64,000 bases of DNA from contig NZ_MLFK01000002.1 in the NCBI RefSeq assembly GCF_001879205.1, forward strand, positions 558,001-622,000, given 5' to 3'. A model generated the notes under the pieces. That model was not told the origin of the DNA, ran no database searches, and saw only the letters and a list, made by a program, of their open reading frames with translations. Positions 23,375 through 32,420 of the stretch are shown piece by piece (position 1 is the first letter of the stretch; each line of letters begins with the position of its first letter). The DNA comes from Flavobacterium johnsoniae. Its GTDB lineage: Bacteria; Bacteroidota; Bacteroidia; Flavobacteriales; Flavobacteriaceae. The position numbers and the translations under genes are program-made.

Positions 23375-24136
23375 ATGAAGAAAATAGCATTACTCGCAAT
23401 AATTGCATTTACAGCGACAAGCATTTCAGCTGTGGCTCAGAAATCTAATAAAAAAAGTATGAAAAAAGTATTATTTGTTGTCACCAGCAATGATAAGCTG
23501 GGCAATACAGGAGAAAAAACAGGATTTTGGTCAGAAGAATTTGCTGCGCCATACTACGAACTACTAGATCAGGGAGTTGAAATTACAATTGCTTCTCCGC
23601 TTGGAGGGCAGCCGCCAATAGATCCAAAAAGTGCTGATCCGGCATCGGCAACAGAAGACACAAAACGTTTTGATGCCGATAAGGTTTTACAGGAAAAATT
23701 AAAAAACACGCTGAAACTATCAACTGTTAACCAGAAAGATTATGATGCGGTATTTTATCCAGGAGGTCATGGTCCGCTTTGGGATTTAGTTGAAGATAAA
23801 AACTCTATCGCTTTAATCGAATCTTTTTATACTCATAATAAACCTGTAGCTTTTGTATGTCATGCTCCGGCTGTTTTGAAAAACGTAAAAGTAAAAGGAG
23901 AATATTTGGTAAAAGGTAAAAAAGTAACCGGATTTACCAATGCAGAGGAAGAAGCAGTTGGTTTAACTAAAGTGGTTCCGTTTTTATTAGAAGATGCTTT
24001 GACTCAAAATGGGGCTCAATTTTCGAAAGGAGCAAACTGGCAGCCTTATGCTGTTGCTGACGGACTTTTGATTACAGGACAAAACCCTGCATCGTCTAAA
24101 TTGGTAGCTGGAAAGTTACTACAGGAATTGAAATAA
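23375..24136 (+). CDS. secreted DJ-1/PfpI-family (class I glutamine amidotransferase-like) protein
   Basis: A signal peptide spans about residues 1-22 (MKKIALLAIIAFTATSISAVAQ). The mature part has the Hsp31-like branch of the fold, with the nucleophile elbow A-F-V-C-H-A-P-A near 170 (Cys next to His) and the F-Y-P-G-G-H-G-P-L-W-D segment near 127. Members with this motif are glyoxalase III, deglycase or chaperone enzymes. Export to the periplasm is unusual for them but known in Bacteroidota. It is divergent from a lysR gene and followed by an alcohol dehydrogenase, suggesting a reactive-aldehyde response. Confidence 0.9.
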   Translation: MKKIALLAIIAFTATSISAVAQKSNKKSMKKVLFVVTSNDKLGNTGEKTGFWSEEFAAPYYELLDQGVEITIASPLGGQPPIDPKSADPASATEDTKRFDADKVLQEKLKNTLKLSTVNQKDYDAVFYPGGHGPLWDLVEDKNSIALIESFYTHNKPVAFVCHAPAVLKNVKVKGEYLVKGKKVTGFTNAEEEAVGLTKVVPFLLEDALTQNGAQFSKGANWQPYAVADGLLITGQNPASSKLVAGKLLQELK

Positions 24137-24298
24137 AAGCTGTTGAGATTCTAAGGCACTAAGGTTTTATAAACTTTGTGTATATCTCTTTAGTACTAAT
24201 TAAAAGAATAAAATAAATTCAGATGCTGGGATTTTAAGAGAATTAGGTTAAAAAGCTTAGTCCTTATAATCTCAGCATCTTAGAAACTCTAAAAAAAA

Positions 24299-25456
24299 AT
24301 GCTAAACTTTGAATTATATAATCCTACGAATTTAATATTCGGAAAAGGACAAATTGAGAAACTTTCGACTTTAGTTCCAAAAGATGCCAAAATCTTATTG
24401 GCTTACGGCGGCGGAAGTATCTTTAAAAATGGTGTTTACGATCAGGTAATCGCGAATTTAAAAGGTTTTGAAATTGTGGAATTTGGCGGTATTGAACCAA
24501 ACCCAAGATTTGAAACTTTAATGAAAGCCGTTGATGTTATTAAGGCTGAAAAAATCGACTTTATCCTGGCTGTAGGCGGCGGATCTGTGATTGATGGTGT
24601 GAAATTTATTTCGGCAGCCGTTAATTTTGAAGGAAATCCGATTGACATTTTACAGAAACGAATTTTAATTAAAGAAAATGCAATGCCTTTTGGAACTGTT
24701 TTGACTCTTCCGGCAACAGGAAGCGAAATGAATTCCGGTTCTGTGGTTACGATCGAATCGACCCAGGAAAAACTGGCTTTTGGCGGCAGTGCAATGTTCC
24801 CGAAATTCTCTATCTGTGATCCAACCGTGATCGCTTCTTTACCAAAAAGACAAATTCAGAATGGTGTTGTCGATGCGTACACACACGTGATGGAGCAATA
24901 TTTAACATATCCGCACGAAGGTTATTTACAAGATAGAATTGCCGAAGGTATTTTGCAGACTTTAATAGAAGTTGGTCCAAAAGTGGTAGAAAACCCAACA
25001 GATTATGCTTTGGCCTCTAACTTTATGTGGAGCTGTACAATGGCACTAAATGGACTAATTCAAAAAGGAGTCCCAAGTGATTGGGCAACGCACATGATAG
25101 GCCATGAGTTAACCGCACTTTACGGGATCGATCATGCACGCACTTTGGCGATTATAGGTCCAAGTTTATACAACGTGATGTTCGAAACCAAAAAAGGTAA
25201 ATTAGCACAATACGGAAGAAGAATTTTTGACTTAAAAGGTTCTGATGAAGAAGTAGCAAAAGAAGCCATTAATAAAACAGTCGAATTTTTCCATACTATG
25301 GGAATGGACACAAAACTTTCGCAATACACAGAAGATTATAACAATACCGCAGATTTTATAGTAAATCGTTTCGACGAAAGAGGCTGGAAAGGTCTTGGTG
25401 AAAACCAATTGGTAACTTTAGATAAAGTAAAATCAATTGTTGAACTTTCTTACTAA
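24299..25456 (+). CDS. iron-containing alcohol dehydrogenase (YqhD/BDH-like)
   Basis: NAD(P)H-dependent, metal-containing group III dehydrogenase. The N-terminal F-G-K-G-Q-I-E-K is near 14. Dinucleotide-binding G-G-G-S near 95-98 (A-V-G-G-G-S-V-I-D) and P-A-T-G-S-E-M-N near 139 follow. Metal ligands lie in D-A-Y-T-H-V-M-E-Q near 194 and the H-M-I-G-H-E...D-H-A-R-T-L-A run near 263-280. The 385-residue length is normal for YqhD-type aldehyde reductases, which use NADPH to detoxify short aldehydes. A 162-base gap separates it from the DJ-1 gene, so co-transcription is likely but unproven. Confidence 0.93.
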   Translation: MLNFELYNPTNLIFGKGQIEKLSTLVPKDAKILLAYGGGSIFKNGVYDQVIANLKGFEIVEFGGIEPNPRFETLMKAVDVIKAEKIDFILAVGGGSVIDGVKFISAAVNFEGNPIDILQKRILIKENAMPFGTVLTLPATGSEMNSGSVVTIESTQEKLAFGGSAMFPKFSICDPTVIASLPKRQIQNGVVDAYTHVMEQYLTYPHEGYLQDRIAEGILQTLIEVGPKVVENPTDYALASNFMWSCTMALNGLIQKGVPSDWATHMIGHELTALYGIDHARTLAIIGPSLYNVMFETKKGKLAQYGRRIFDLKGSDEEVAKEAINKTVEFFHTMGMDTKLSQYTEDYNNTADFIVNRFDERGWKGLGENQLVTLDKVKSIVELSY

Positions 25457-25515
25457 AGATCAATTCTGAATTTAGAAAATCCCAGTTCCAACATTTTAAG
25501 ATTGGAATTTCATCA

Positions 25516-25552
25516 AAAAAGGCGTTCTTAACTAGTTTAGGAACGCCTTTTT
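25516..25552 (+). terminator. terminator of the alcohol dehydrogenase gene
   Basis: Stem AAGGCGTTC / GAACGCCTT with A- and T-tracts and an ACTAGTTT-containing loop. It could also work on the minus strand. Confidence 0.85.
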
Positions 25553-25690
25553 AAAATACTAAAACAAAACTAACTAACTCAAATCTAGATAAATTCATTA
25601 AAATTCTAATTTATAAAGACTTACAACGTGCAGTTTTGTGTTTTATTGTGTGAAAGATGAAATATTTTTTTATTTCAACATTGCATAAAT

Positions 25691-28183
25691 TTATTTAAAG
25701 TCTTCCTTGATTTTCTTTTCAAGAATATCAATCTCTTTTCTAATATCCTTAAAAATTACATTCTTTTTTTCTCCCAAAACTTTTCCTTTCAGAAAAGATT
25801 TTAGATCATACATTTCATTTTTGTTCTTTTCTATTAGAATTCCAAAATCCGGTTTTTTTTCTTTATTAAACCATAATCTAGCTAATACTCCTGTTTCCTC
25901 TCCTCCTCTTAGTAAAGTTTCAAGAGCTTTTTTTGTCGAAAATTCTTCTGCTATTTTATTGAAGTTGGCTTCGATTGTTTCATTATCGTTAATATGTGAA
26001 ATAAACAAATTAGTAATAATCGTAAATTCCTGACTATTATCTTCCTCAGAATCTTTAAGATTATGCTTTTCAAAAGATATCATTTTTGCCAAAACCTCAT
26101 TATCTGATTCATAATACAATATATTTTCTGCTATATCGGATGATAAGGTATTATTTAATTCTACAGAAGATTTAGACATTAGGGTTTTCTTTCCAACAAT
26201 CAGTTTACTGCTATTTTTACTTCCTTGTTTTTCAATAACGATTTCAGCCTTTTTTTTGCTGTTAAATATTGTAATTTCAATGGCTTTATCTTTTAAATCG
26301 AAATGAAAACGATTAAAATAGTGCATGGCAAACAAATCAATATCATAGCTTGTCAAAACTCCATTTTTCCAATACTTAGAAATAAATTGGCGCTCTGATT
26401 TTATATACTCCGGACCGTCAACTATTTTTCCATCTTTATAAGTAGATTTTATATCATAGTTTGGATATTGATACTTCTCAAGATTTTCTAAATAATTATT
26501 CGAATATTGGTATTTAATAACTCCATTTTCATAATAATCAACATGATTAAATTCGTTAAAATCTGTTGCAAAATATCCCGAATAAGGTTTGTCGTTTTTA
26601 TAAACTCCTTCGTAAGAATCTTTCTTGTCTGAAGTAATTAAAAAAGACCGATTTACGATTTTTGTTCTTTTTCCGTTTTCAAAGTATACTGATTTTAGAA
26701 CATTATTCTCTTCTGTTCTATCATATTTACTTCTATAGAAAATTTCTTCTGCAACTGATCCATTTTTATATACTATTGCTGTATTGGATTCAACTAATTT
26801 CCCATTATAAGGCAAGCCGTTTTTATATTCGAGTTTTCCGGTAACTTCTCCATCTTCATAAAAAATGGTTTCACCATCTACCACATCATTCAAACAGTTA
26901 TAAGTTTTATTAACATCATCGATATTGTAATTAAAAACTTTTTGTAAACCATTCTTCTTAAAGTTCTTCACATTAATCAATTCATGAATATCTTCTCCGG
27001 TTTTTACAATAAATGTTCCGGTATATGGTTTGTCATTTTTGTAAATCCCTTTAGCGACAATACTGTCACTATCTGTTTTTACGATGGCTTCTCCTTCTCT
27101 TAAGCCTTTTACATAGTTCGCATTAGAAACTAAACTCCAGAAAAGATTCTCGTCAAAATTACCATCAAAAGGTTTTCCGTCTTTATATGTACGTTTTTTC
27201 ATTACAGTACCATCTTTATCATAAAAAGTTTCATCTCCTACTATTTTACCGTCTATATATTTAGTGAATTTCTGAATTTTACCGTTTGGATAATATTTGA
27301 TTTCTTCCCCGGACTTTTCTCCTCCTTCATAGGATGTTTTCGATTTTATGGCGGCTGCAAATTGGTTTTGAACGTAATATTCGTAAATAATACCTTTTAA
27401 AATGTTATTCCTATACTCTTTAAAATCACTTTCATTAATTGTTTGAAGTACTTTTCCAGCCTGATCATAATTTACCTGCTTAAAAGGATGTAATTGGTCG
27501 TACTCAATGTCGTACCAAATTTCCTGTGCCAATTGTTTAGAGTTGATCCAGAAGATTTTGCTTTTAATTATTTTTTTTATCGCCTTTTTTTTAGTTCCGG
27601 CACTATAATCATCAACCATTACGGGTACTGTCATTTTGGTCAAACCTTCTTTTTCTTCATTAGCTTCTCTGTCTGAATTGTTACTTCTATAATCCTCCCA
27701 ATTTCTAACCTCTTCAAAATCTCCTTCAATAGGTTGTCCTTTGCTATATTTTCCTTTTATTAAAATAGTCCCATCCTGATGATAAACAATATGTTCTCCG
27801 TCTTTTTTACCATTTTTATACTGAATCGTTTTAAGTCTTTTTCCATTTGGATAATAGTACGTTAAAACCGAAGAAGATGTATTATTATAAAATTGATAAA
27901 CAGACAAGTCAAAGCCATTTTCATCATACCAAACTATATCTCCAGCATAATTATTTTCATCACTTTGCAAAGAATAACCTTGAAACTGAGGAGTATTGTT
28001 AATGTAAAAATCTTCGATTAAAACCAAATCACCCACTTTTTTTGAAGGCTTAATTCTATAAAAAGAAGCATTTTCTTTAGAGGTTTCTTTCCATTTTTTA
28101 TCAAAATAAATTGGATCTATATTTTGAGAAAAAGAAAGCCCGCTAGTTAATGCTAAAATAAGGGTGAAAATTTTATTAATCAT
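25691..28183 (-). CDS. large exported MORN/YwqK-repeat protein
   Basis: A signal peptide ends near residue 19 (GLSFSQ). The bulk of the 830 residues consists of about twenty degenerate repeats of the form Y-x-N-G-x-x-x-x-x-x-Y-K-D-G-K-x-x-G. These are the MORN_2 / 'YwqK-type antitoxin' repeats (for example Y-P-N-G-K-R-L-K-T-I-Q-Y-K-N-G-K-K-D-G near 110). The last 200 residues are non-repetitive, charged and partly helical. Such beta-hairpin repeat proteins are common in Bacteroidota envelopes; some sit beside toxin genes as immunity proteins. No toxin-like neighbour is visible here, so that role is not supported. Transcribed alone. Confidence 0.85.
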   Translation of the reverse strand: MINKIFTLILALTSGLSFSQNIDPIYFDKKWKETSKENASFYRIKPSKKVGDLVLIEDFYINNTPQFQGYSLQSDENNYAGDIVWYDENGFDLSVYQFYNNTSSSVLTYYYPNGKRLKTIQYKNGKKDGEHIVYHQDGTILIKGKYSKGQPIEGDFEEVRNWEDYRSNNSDREANEEKEGLTKMTVPVMVDDYSAGTKKKAIKKIIKSKIFWINSKQLAQEIWYDIEYDQLHPFKQVNYDQAGKVLQTINESDFKEYRNNILKGIIYEYYVQNQFAAAIKSKTSYEGGEKSGEEIKYYPNGKIQKFTKYIDGKIVGDETFYDKDGTVMKKRTYKDGKPFDGNFDENLFWSLVSNANYVKGLREGEAIVKTDSDSIVAKGIYKNDKPYTGTFIVKTGEDIHELINVKNFKKNGLQKVFNYNIDDVNKTYNCLNDVVDGETIFYEDGEVTGKLEYKNGLPYNGKLVESNTAIVYKNGSVAEEIFYRSKYDRTEENNVLKSVYFENGKRTKIVNRSFLITSDKKDSYEGVYKNDKPYSGYFATDFNEFNHVDYYENGVIKYQYSNNYLENLEKYQYPNYDIKSTYKDGKIVDGPEYIKSERQFISKYWKNGVLTSYDIDLFAMHYFNRFHFDLKDKAIEITIFNSKKKAEIVIEKQGSKNSSKLIVGKKTLMSKSSVELNNTLSSDIAENILYYESDNEVLAKMISFEKHNLKDSEEDNSQEFTIITNLFISHINDNETIEANFNKIAEEFSTKKALETLLRGGEETGVLARLWFNKEKKPDFGILIEKNKNEMYDLKSFLKGKVLGEKKNVIFKDIRKEIDILEKKIKEDFK

Positions 28184-28348
28184 AATTTGAAGGAAATTTC
28201 ATCAAAAATAATAATTTTAAATCATTATTTAGACAAAAGATTGTCAATCCTCTATTAAAATTAGTTTTGCTTTTTAAGCGCAAATAAACTTAAGGTTTGT
28301 TTTTTAAATTTCTTAAATGAGTTTTTGCTTTATTACTACATTATTAAG

Positions 28349-28356
28349 TACTTTTG
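28349..28356 (+). promoter_or_regulatory. -7 box (TACTTTTG) of gpsA
   Basis: TAnnTTTG match 18 bases before the ATG. A TTTTTG ends at 28327, giving a 21-base spacing that is slightly long but plausible. Confidence 0.5.
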
Positions 28357-28374
28357 TTTTAAATTATTAAAATA

Positions 28375-29370
28375 ATGAGCGAAAAGTTAAAATTTGCAGT
28401 GATTGGAGGAGGAAGCTGGGCAACGGCAATTGCAAAAATGTTATGCGTGAATCTTTCAGAAATTGCCTGGTATATGCGCAATGAAGCTGCAATAGAACAT
28501 ATAGAGAAATACAAACACAATCCAAACTATTTAAGTTCAGTTGAATTCGATACCAACAAACTTAAATTAACCAACAATATAAACGAGGCTATTGAATATG
28601 CAGATTACATCATTTTTGCGATTCCATCTGCTTTCTTAGATGCCGAATTACAAAATATGACGGTTTCATTGGCTGATAAAATCATATTTTCTGCCATTAA
28701 AGGAATTGTTCCTGAAACCAGTTTAATAGTTGGAGAGCATTTTCACATTCAATACGATATTCCATATTACAATATTGGAGTAATTACAGGTCCTTGCCAC
28801 GCAGAAGAAGTGGCGCTGGAAAGACTTTCTTATTTAACAATTGCCTGCGGCGATCCTGAAAAAGCTTCTATTGTAGCAAAATCACTTTCAGGAAATTACA
28901 TTAAAGCTAAAATTTCTGATGATATTATTGGCACCGAATATGCGGCAATGCTTAAAAACATTTACGCTATTGCAGCCGGAATTGCGCACGGATTAGGTTA
29001 TGGAGATAACTTCCAATCGGTAATGATGAGTAACGGAATACGTGAAATGAAAAAATTCATCCGTAAAGTACATAAAATGAAACGTAACATTAACGATTCG
29101 GCTTATTTGGGTGATTTATTAGTTACAGGATATTCAGTTTTCTCCAGAAACAGAATGTTCGGAAATATGATTGGTAAAGGATATACCGTAAAAAGTGCCA
29201 TGATGGAAATGAGTATGGTTGCCGAAGGATATTATGCTACAAAAAGTGCGTATAAACTAAATCAGGGTTACGGAGCAAAAACGCCAATTATTGATGCCGT
29301 TTATGCTGTTTTATATGAAGGAAAAGACGCAAAAACAGTATTTAAAAGACTAACTGAATCGTTGGATTAA
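28375..29370 (+). CDS. gpsA: NAD(P)H-dependent glycerol-3-phosphate dehydrogenase
   Basis: Reduces dihydroxyacetone phosphate to sn-glycerol 3-phosphate for phospholipid synthesis. The Rossmann motif G-G-G-S-W-A-T-A near 11 is typical. The catalytic Lys lies in Y-A-A-M-L-K-N-I-Y-A-I-A-A-G near 195, and the C-terminal motif in G-D-L-L-V-T-G-Y-S-x-x-S-R-N-x-x-F-G near 243. 331 residues, cytoplasmic. Monocistronic with its own promoter box and terminator. Confidence 0.95.
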   Translation: MSEKLKFAVIGGGSWATAIAKMLCVNLSEIAWYMRNEAAIEHIEKYKHNPNYLSSVEFDTNKLKLTNNINEAIEYADYIIFAIPSAFLDAELQNMTVSLADKIIFSAIKGIVPETSLIVGEHFHIQYDIPYYNIGVITGPCHAEEVALERLSYLTIACGDPEKASIVAKSLSGNYIKAKISDDIIGTEYAAMLKNIYAIAAGIAHGLGYGDNFQSVMMSNGIREMKKFIRKVHKMKRNINDSAYLGDLLVTGYSVFSRNRMFGNMIGKGYTVKSAMMEMSMVAEGYYATKSAYKLNQGYGAKTPIIDAVYAVLYEGKDAKTVFKRLTESLD

Positions 29371-29389
29371 GTTCTTAAAATACAACTAT

Positions 29390-29424
29390 AAAAGGGGTCA
29401 GAATTAATTTTCTGGCCCTTTTAT
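29390..29424 (+). terminator. terminator of gpsA
   Basis: Imperfect stem AAAAGGGGTCAGAA / TTCTGGCCCTTTT with a short loop and T-rich exit. Confidence 0.7.
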
Positions 29425-29733
29425 TTTGGTTAAATCTTAAAATTCAGAGAAACTAAATCAGAAAATCGTTTGAATTAACAAGAAATTTTTTCTTTGATAA
29501 TACATCAAACCTACATCTTACGAAAAAAAAGTTAATCCTCGCTTCTTACAAAACCACCTAAACAATATAGACCTGGCTATCAACAACATAATTCTATATT
29601 TTAAAAAATTTCTGAATACGTTTTTCTCACAAATTACACTAATTATCATTTATTAATCCTCAATTTGGCCTTGCTTCGCAAAGAAATATCTATAGATTTG
29701 CATTATTATTTTTATTGATTCTAATTAAACACA
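29425..29733. other. long A/T-rich leader of the TonB-DUF4876-DUF6850-peroxidase operon
   Basis: About 300 bases without an ORF. Apart from the promoter at 29671-29700 I see no repeat or riboswitch-like structure. The segment at 29640-29657 contains an A/T-rich near-dyad (ATTACACTAATTATCATT) that could be a regulator site, but this is weak. Confidence 0.45.
29671..29700 (+). promoter_or_regulatory. consensus flavobacterial promoter (TTG-N19-TAGATTTG)
   Basis: TTG at 29671-29673 and TAGATTTG at 29693-29700 are spaced by exactly 19 bases, 33 bases before the receptor start. This is one of the two best promoter matches in the window. Confidence 0.75.
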
Positions 29734-32409
29734 ATGCGTTCTATCTTGTTTTTTCTTTTTATTTCGAGTACTGTTTTTTCTCAGAGAGTAATTACAGGTA
29801 AAGTCATAGATAAAGAATCTTCAGCTTTTTTAACAGGAGTTTTAATTCGCGACACGAAGACAGACAATTGGACAATTTCTGACAAGGAAGGGAATTTTAA
29901 AATCAAAATTGCTTATTATCAGGATATTGAATTAAATTTTTCTGTTCTGGGAAAAAAAGATGTAAATCAAGCTTTAAAAAACGACCAAAACTTTATTACG
30001 GTTTATTTAGAAGACAATACCCTGCATTTAAAAGAAGTAGTCGTTACCGCTGAAAAACAACGAAAATATTCCGAATTAACACTGGGTACAAATGCGATCA
30101 ACAACGTTCAGGCATTTTCACTCGATGATGTTTTACAACAGCTTCCTGGGCAGACCACGGCAGATTTTAATTTAAACCAGTTTAAAAACATTGTTTTTCG
30201 TACGGCATCTGATGGGAATTCTAAAAACAGTAAGGCTTTTGGAACCTCATTTATGATAAATGATATTCCTGTTTCCAACAATGAAAACATGCAGGCTTTA
30301 AATCCAAATGTCCCTACTTTAGCTTTTAGTGATTATGGTCTTGGTCAAAAAAATACTTTTACAAATCCAAATAAAGGTATTGATCTCAGGGAAATTTCAA
30401 CAAATACTATTGAAGAAATTAAGGTTATTCAGGGAATCCCTTCTGCAAAATATGGAGACCTGACTTCGGGACTTGTTTTGATTACAACTAAAGTGGGAAA
30501 CAGTCCGTATAGAGTTTCTGCTTCCATAAGAGATGCTACAAGCGAATTGAATTTAACCAAAGGTGTTGAATTAAATGCAAGAAACTCAATGAATTTTGGG
30601 CTCAACTTTTTAGATTCGAAAGCAGATCCCAGAGATAATTTATTGAATTATCAACGCTTAAGCGGAAGTATCGCCTGGAAAACTACAGATAAACTTTCTA
30701 AAATAAAAAACACGCTGAATTTATCTTTAAGATCAAACCTTGATGATGCAAAACATGATCCGGATAATATTGCTGCCGATGTGGTTAAAAATGAAAAACA
30801 AGGGTTTTCTATCTCTAACAATTTAATGTGGAAACCTTCTAATATATGGCTGGATGGTATAAATGCAAATATTGGTTTCTCTTATGACAGGCAGTTTTCA
30901 AGAAGAGAGAGATGGATAAACCGATCCTTAACTGCAGCAACTGATTCTAAAGAAGAAGGAATTCATGAGGCTTTTGTTCTTCCATCGCAATATACCAGTA
31001 TAAGCACGGTAGAAGGTATTCCGATCTCAACTTTTGTTAACCTCGATTTTACGAAAACAATTACCAATAAAACAAATTGGGTGCACAGCTTTTCATTTGG
31101 ATTATCAGGAAGATCAAGTTCAAACAAGGGAGAAGGAAGAAAAAGCAATGCAACCGGCTTAATAAATTATTATGTTCTTGCTGAAGGAGGCGACAGCAAA
31201 CTTGGCTATAGAGATTATGATTTTAACAGAACCAGAACTGAAACTCAATTTTCTGCTTATCTGGAAGACAGGGTTTATAAAAAATTTGAAGAAGATAAAA
31301 TCCTGAATATTGATTACGGAATTCGATATGAAAACCAGTCCGGAAATATATCCTTACAGCCGCGTATTAATTCCTCTTATTCTATAAACAAAACCTTTAG
31401 AGTTCGAGGCGGATTGGGATTATCTTCCAAAGCTCCTTCGCTTAATCAATTATATACTGGAGACCGTTACTTAGACAGATTATTAGGCAGCGGCATTTAC
31501 AGTTATCCGGGAGTTTATCAAAAAGCATGGATTATGACCGTTGTTACTCCGGGCGATAACTTGAATTTAAAACCTTCAAAATCATTCAAAACGGAAGGCG
31601 GAATAGATATAGATCTTTCTTTTGCCAATATAAACCTGACAGGATATTATAACAAACTGACTAATGGTTTTACCGGCCAGCAGATTCCTGTCTCAAAACA
31701 AATCCCAAAAGCAAACGTCATTACAAACGGAGCGGAGATTCCAACTTATGAAATTGTTGGCACAGAGAATCTTTACTATTTAACAAACAGCATTCAAAAC
31801 AATACTAATTCTGAAGATACAGGTATTGAAACGATAGTAAATTTCCAAAAAATCAAAGCTTTAAATCTGGACATCAGTATGAATGCGTCTTATGTTAGAT
31901 CTAGAGATTATAGTAAATCCATAGATTATTATGCCTCTACAAGTTTAACATCTGCGGAAGAATATGGCGTATTTCCCTCAACCTCAACAACAAATGAAAA
32001 TTTAACAGCAAGTTTCAATTTTAGTTACCATATTCCGAAAGCAGGTTTGTTACTTTCCTTGAGAAGCGAGCATATTATATTGCGTACTTCCCGTATTCCT
32101 ACAAGTGATTATCCAAGTGGTTATCTGGACACTCGATTAACTTACCACGAAATTCCGGAGGCTGAGCGTAGTGATTTGCAAAAATACGGTCACATTATTC
32201 GAACTATAAAAGGTTCACAAACCGAACTTGAAAATATACTGCATAATTTTCATCTGCGTCTTTCTAAAGATTTCTTAAACGGATTTAGTGTTTCATTTTA
32301 TTCTACCAATTTTTTAAATCTCAAGCCTTATTACGACAAAGACAATATAAGAAGTTTGTACGATATCGCAGACTTCTCGTTTGGAACCCGACTTAATTAT
32401 CAATTTTAA
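29734..32409 (+). CDS. TonB-dependent receptor, first gene of a four-gene operon
   Basis: A signal peptide ends at about residue 16 (TVFSQ). A carboxypeptidase-regulatory-like domain follows (R-V-I-T-G-K-V-I-D near 19), reaching to about 97 (K-E-V-V-V-T-A-E). The plug contains I-K-V-I-Q-G-I-P-S-A-K-Y-G-D-L-T-S-G near 230. The barrel is 891 residues in all and ends in S-F-G-T-R-L-N-Y-Q-F with an aromatic last residue. No SusD partner follows; instead DUF4876, DUF6850 and a cytochrome-c peroxidase follow at 4-12-base gaps. Substrate unknown; the redox neighbour suggests iron, haem or another metal compound. Confidence 0.92.
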   Translation: MRSILFFLFISSTVFSQRVITGKVIDKESSAFLTGVLIRDTKTDNWTISDKEGNFKIKIAYYQDIELNFSVLGKKDVNQALKNDQNFITVYLEDNTLHLKEVVVTAEKQRKYSELTLGTNAINNVQAFSLDDVLQQLPGQTTADFNLNQFKNIVFRTASDGNSKNSKAFGTSFMINDIPVSNNENMQALNPNVPTLAFSDYGLGQKNTFTNPNKGIDLREISTNTIEEIKVIQGIPSAKYGDLTSGLVLITTKVGNSPYRVSASIRDATSELNLTKGVELNARNSMNFGLNFLDSKADPRDNLLNYQRLSGSIAWKTTDKLSKIKNTLNLSLRSNLDDAKHDPDNIAADVVKNEKQGFSISNNLMWKPSNIWLDGINANIGFSYDRQFSRRERWINRSLTAATDSKEEGIHEAFVLPSQYTSISTVEGIPISTFVNLDFTKTITNKTNWVHSFSFGLSGRSSSNKGEGRKSNATGLINYYVLAEGGDSKLGYRDYDFNRTRTETQFSAYLEDRVYKKFEEDKILNIDYGIRYENQSGNISLQPRINSSYSINKTFRVRGGLGLSSKAPSLNQLYTGDRYLDRLLGSGIYSYPGVYQKAWIMTVVTPGDNLNLKPSKSFKTEGGIDIDLSFANINLTGYYNKLTNGFTGQQIPVSKQIPKANVITNGAEIPTYEIVGTENLYYLTNSIQNNTNSEDTGIETIVNFQKIKALNLDISMNASYVRSRDYSKSIDYYASTSLTSAEEYGVFPSTSTTNENLTASFNFSYHIPKAGLLLSLRSEHIILRTSRIPTSDYPSGYLDTRLTYHEIPEAERSDLQKYGHIIRTIKGSQTELENILHNFHLRLSKDFLNGFSVSFYSTNFLNLKPYYDKDNIRSLYDIADFSFGTRLNYQF

Positions 32410-32420
32410 ATCTATAAACT

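Noticed and set aside
25691..28183. Toxin-antitoxin immunity locus
   Set aside because: The YwqK-type repeat name suggests antitoxin, but no toxin-like gene lies beside it; gpsA and a dehydrogenase are the neighbours.
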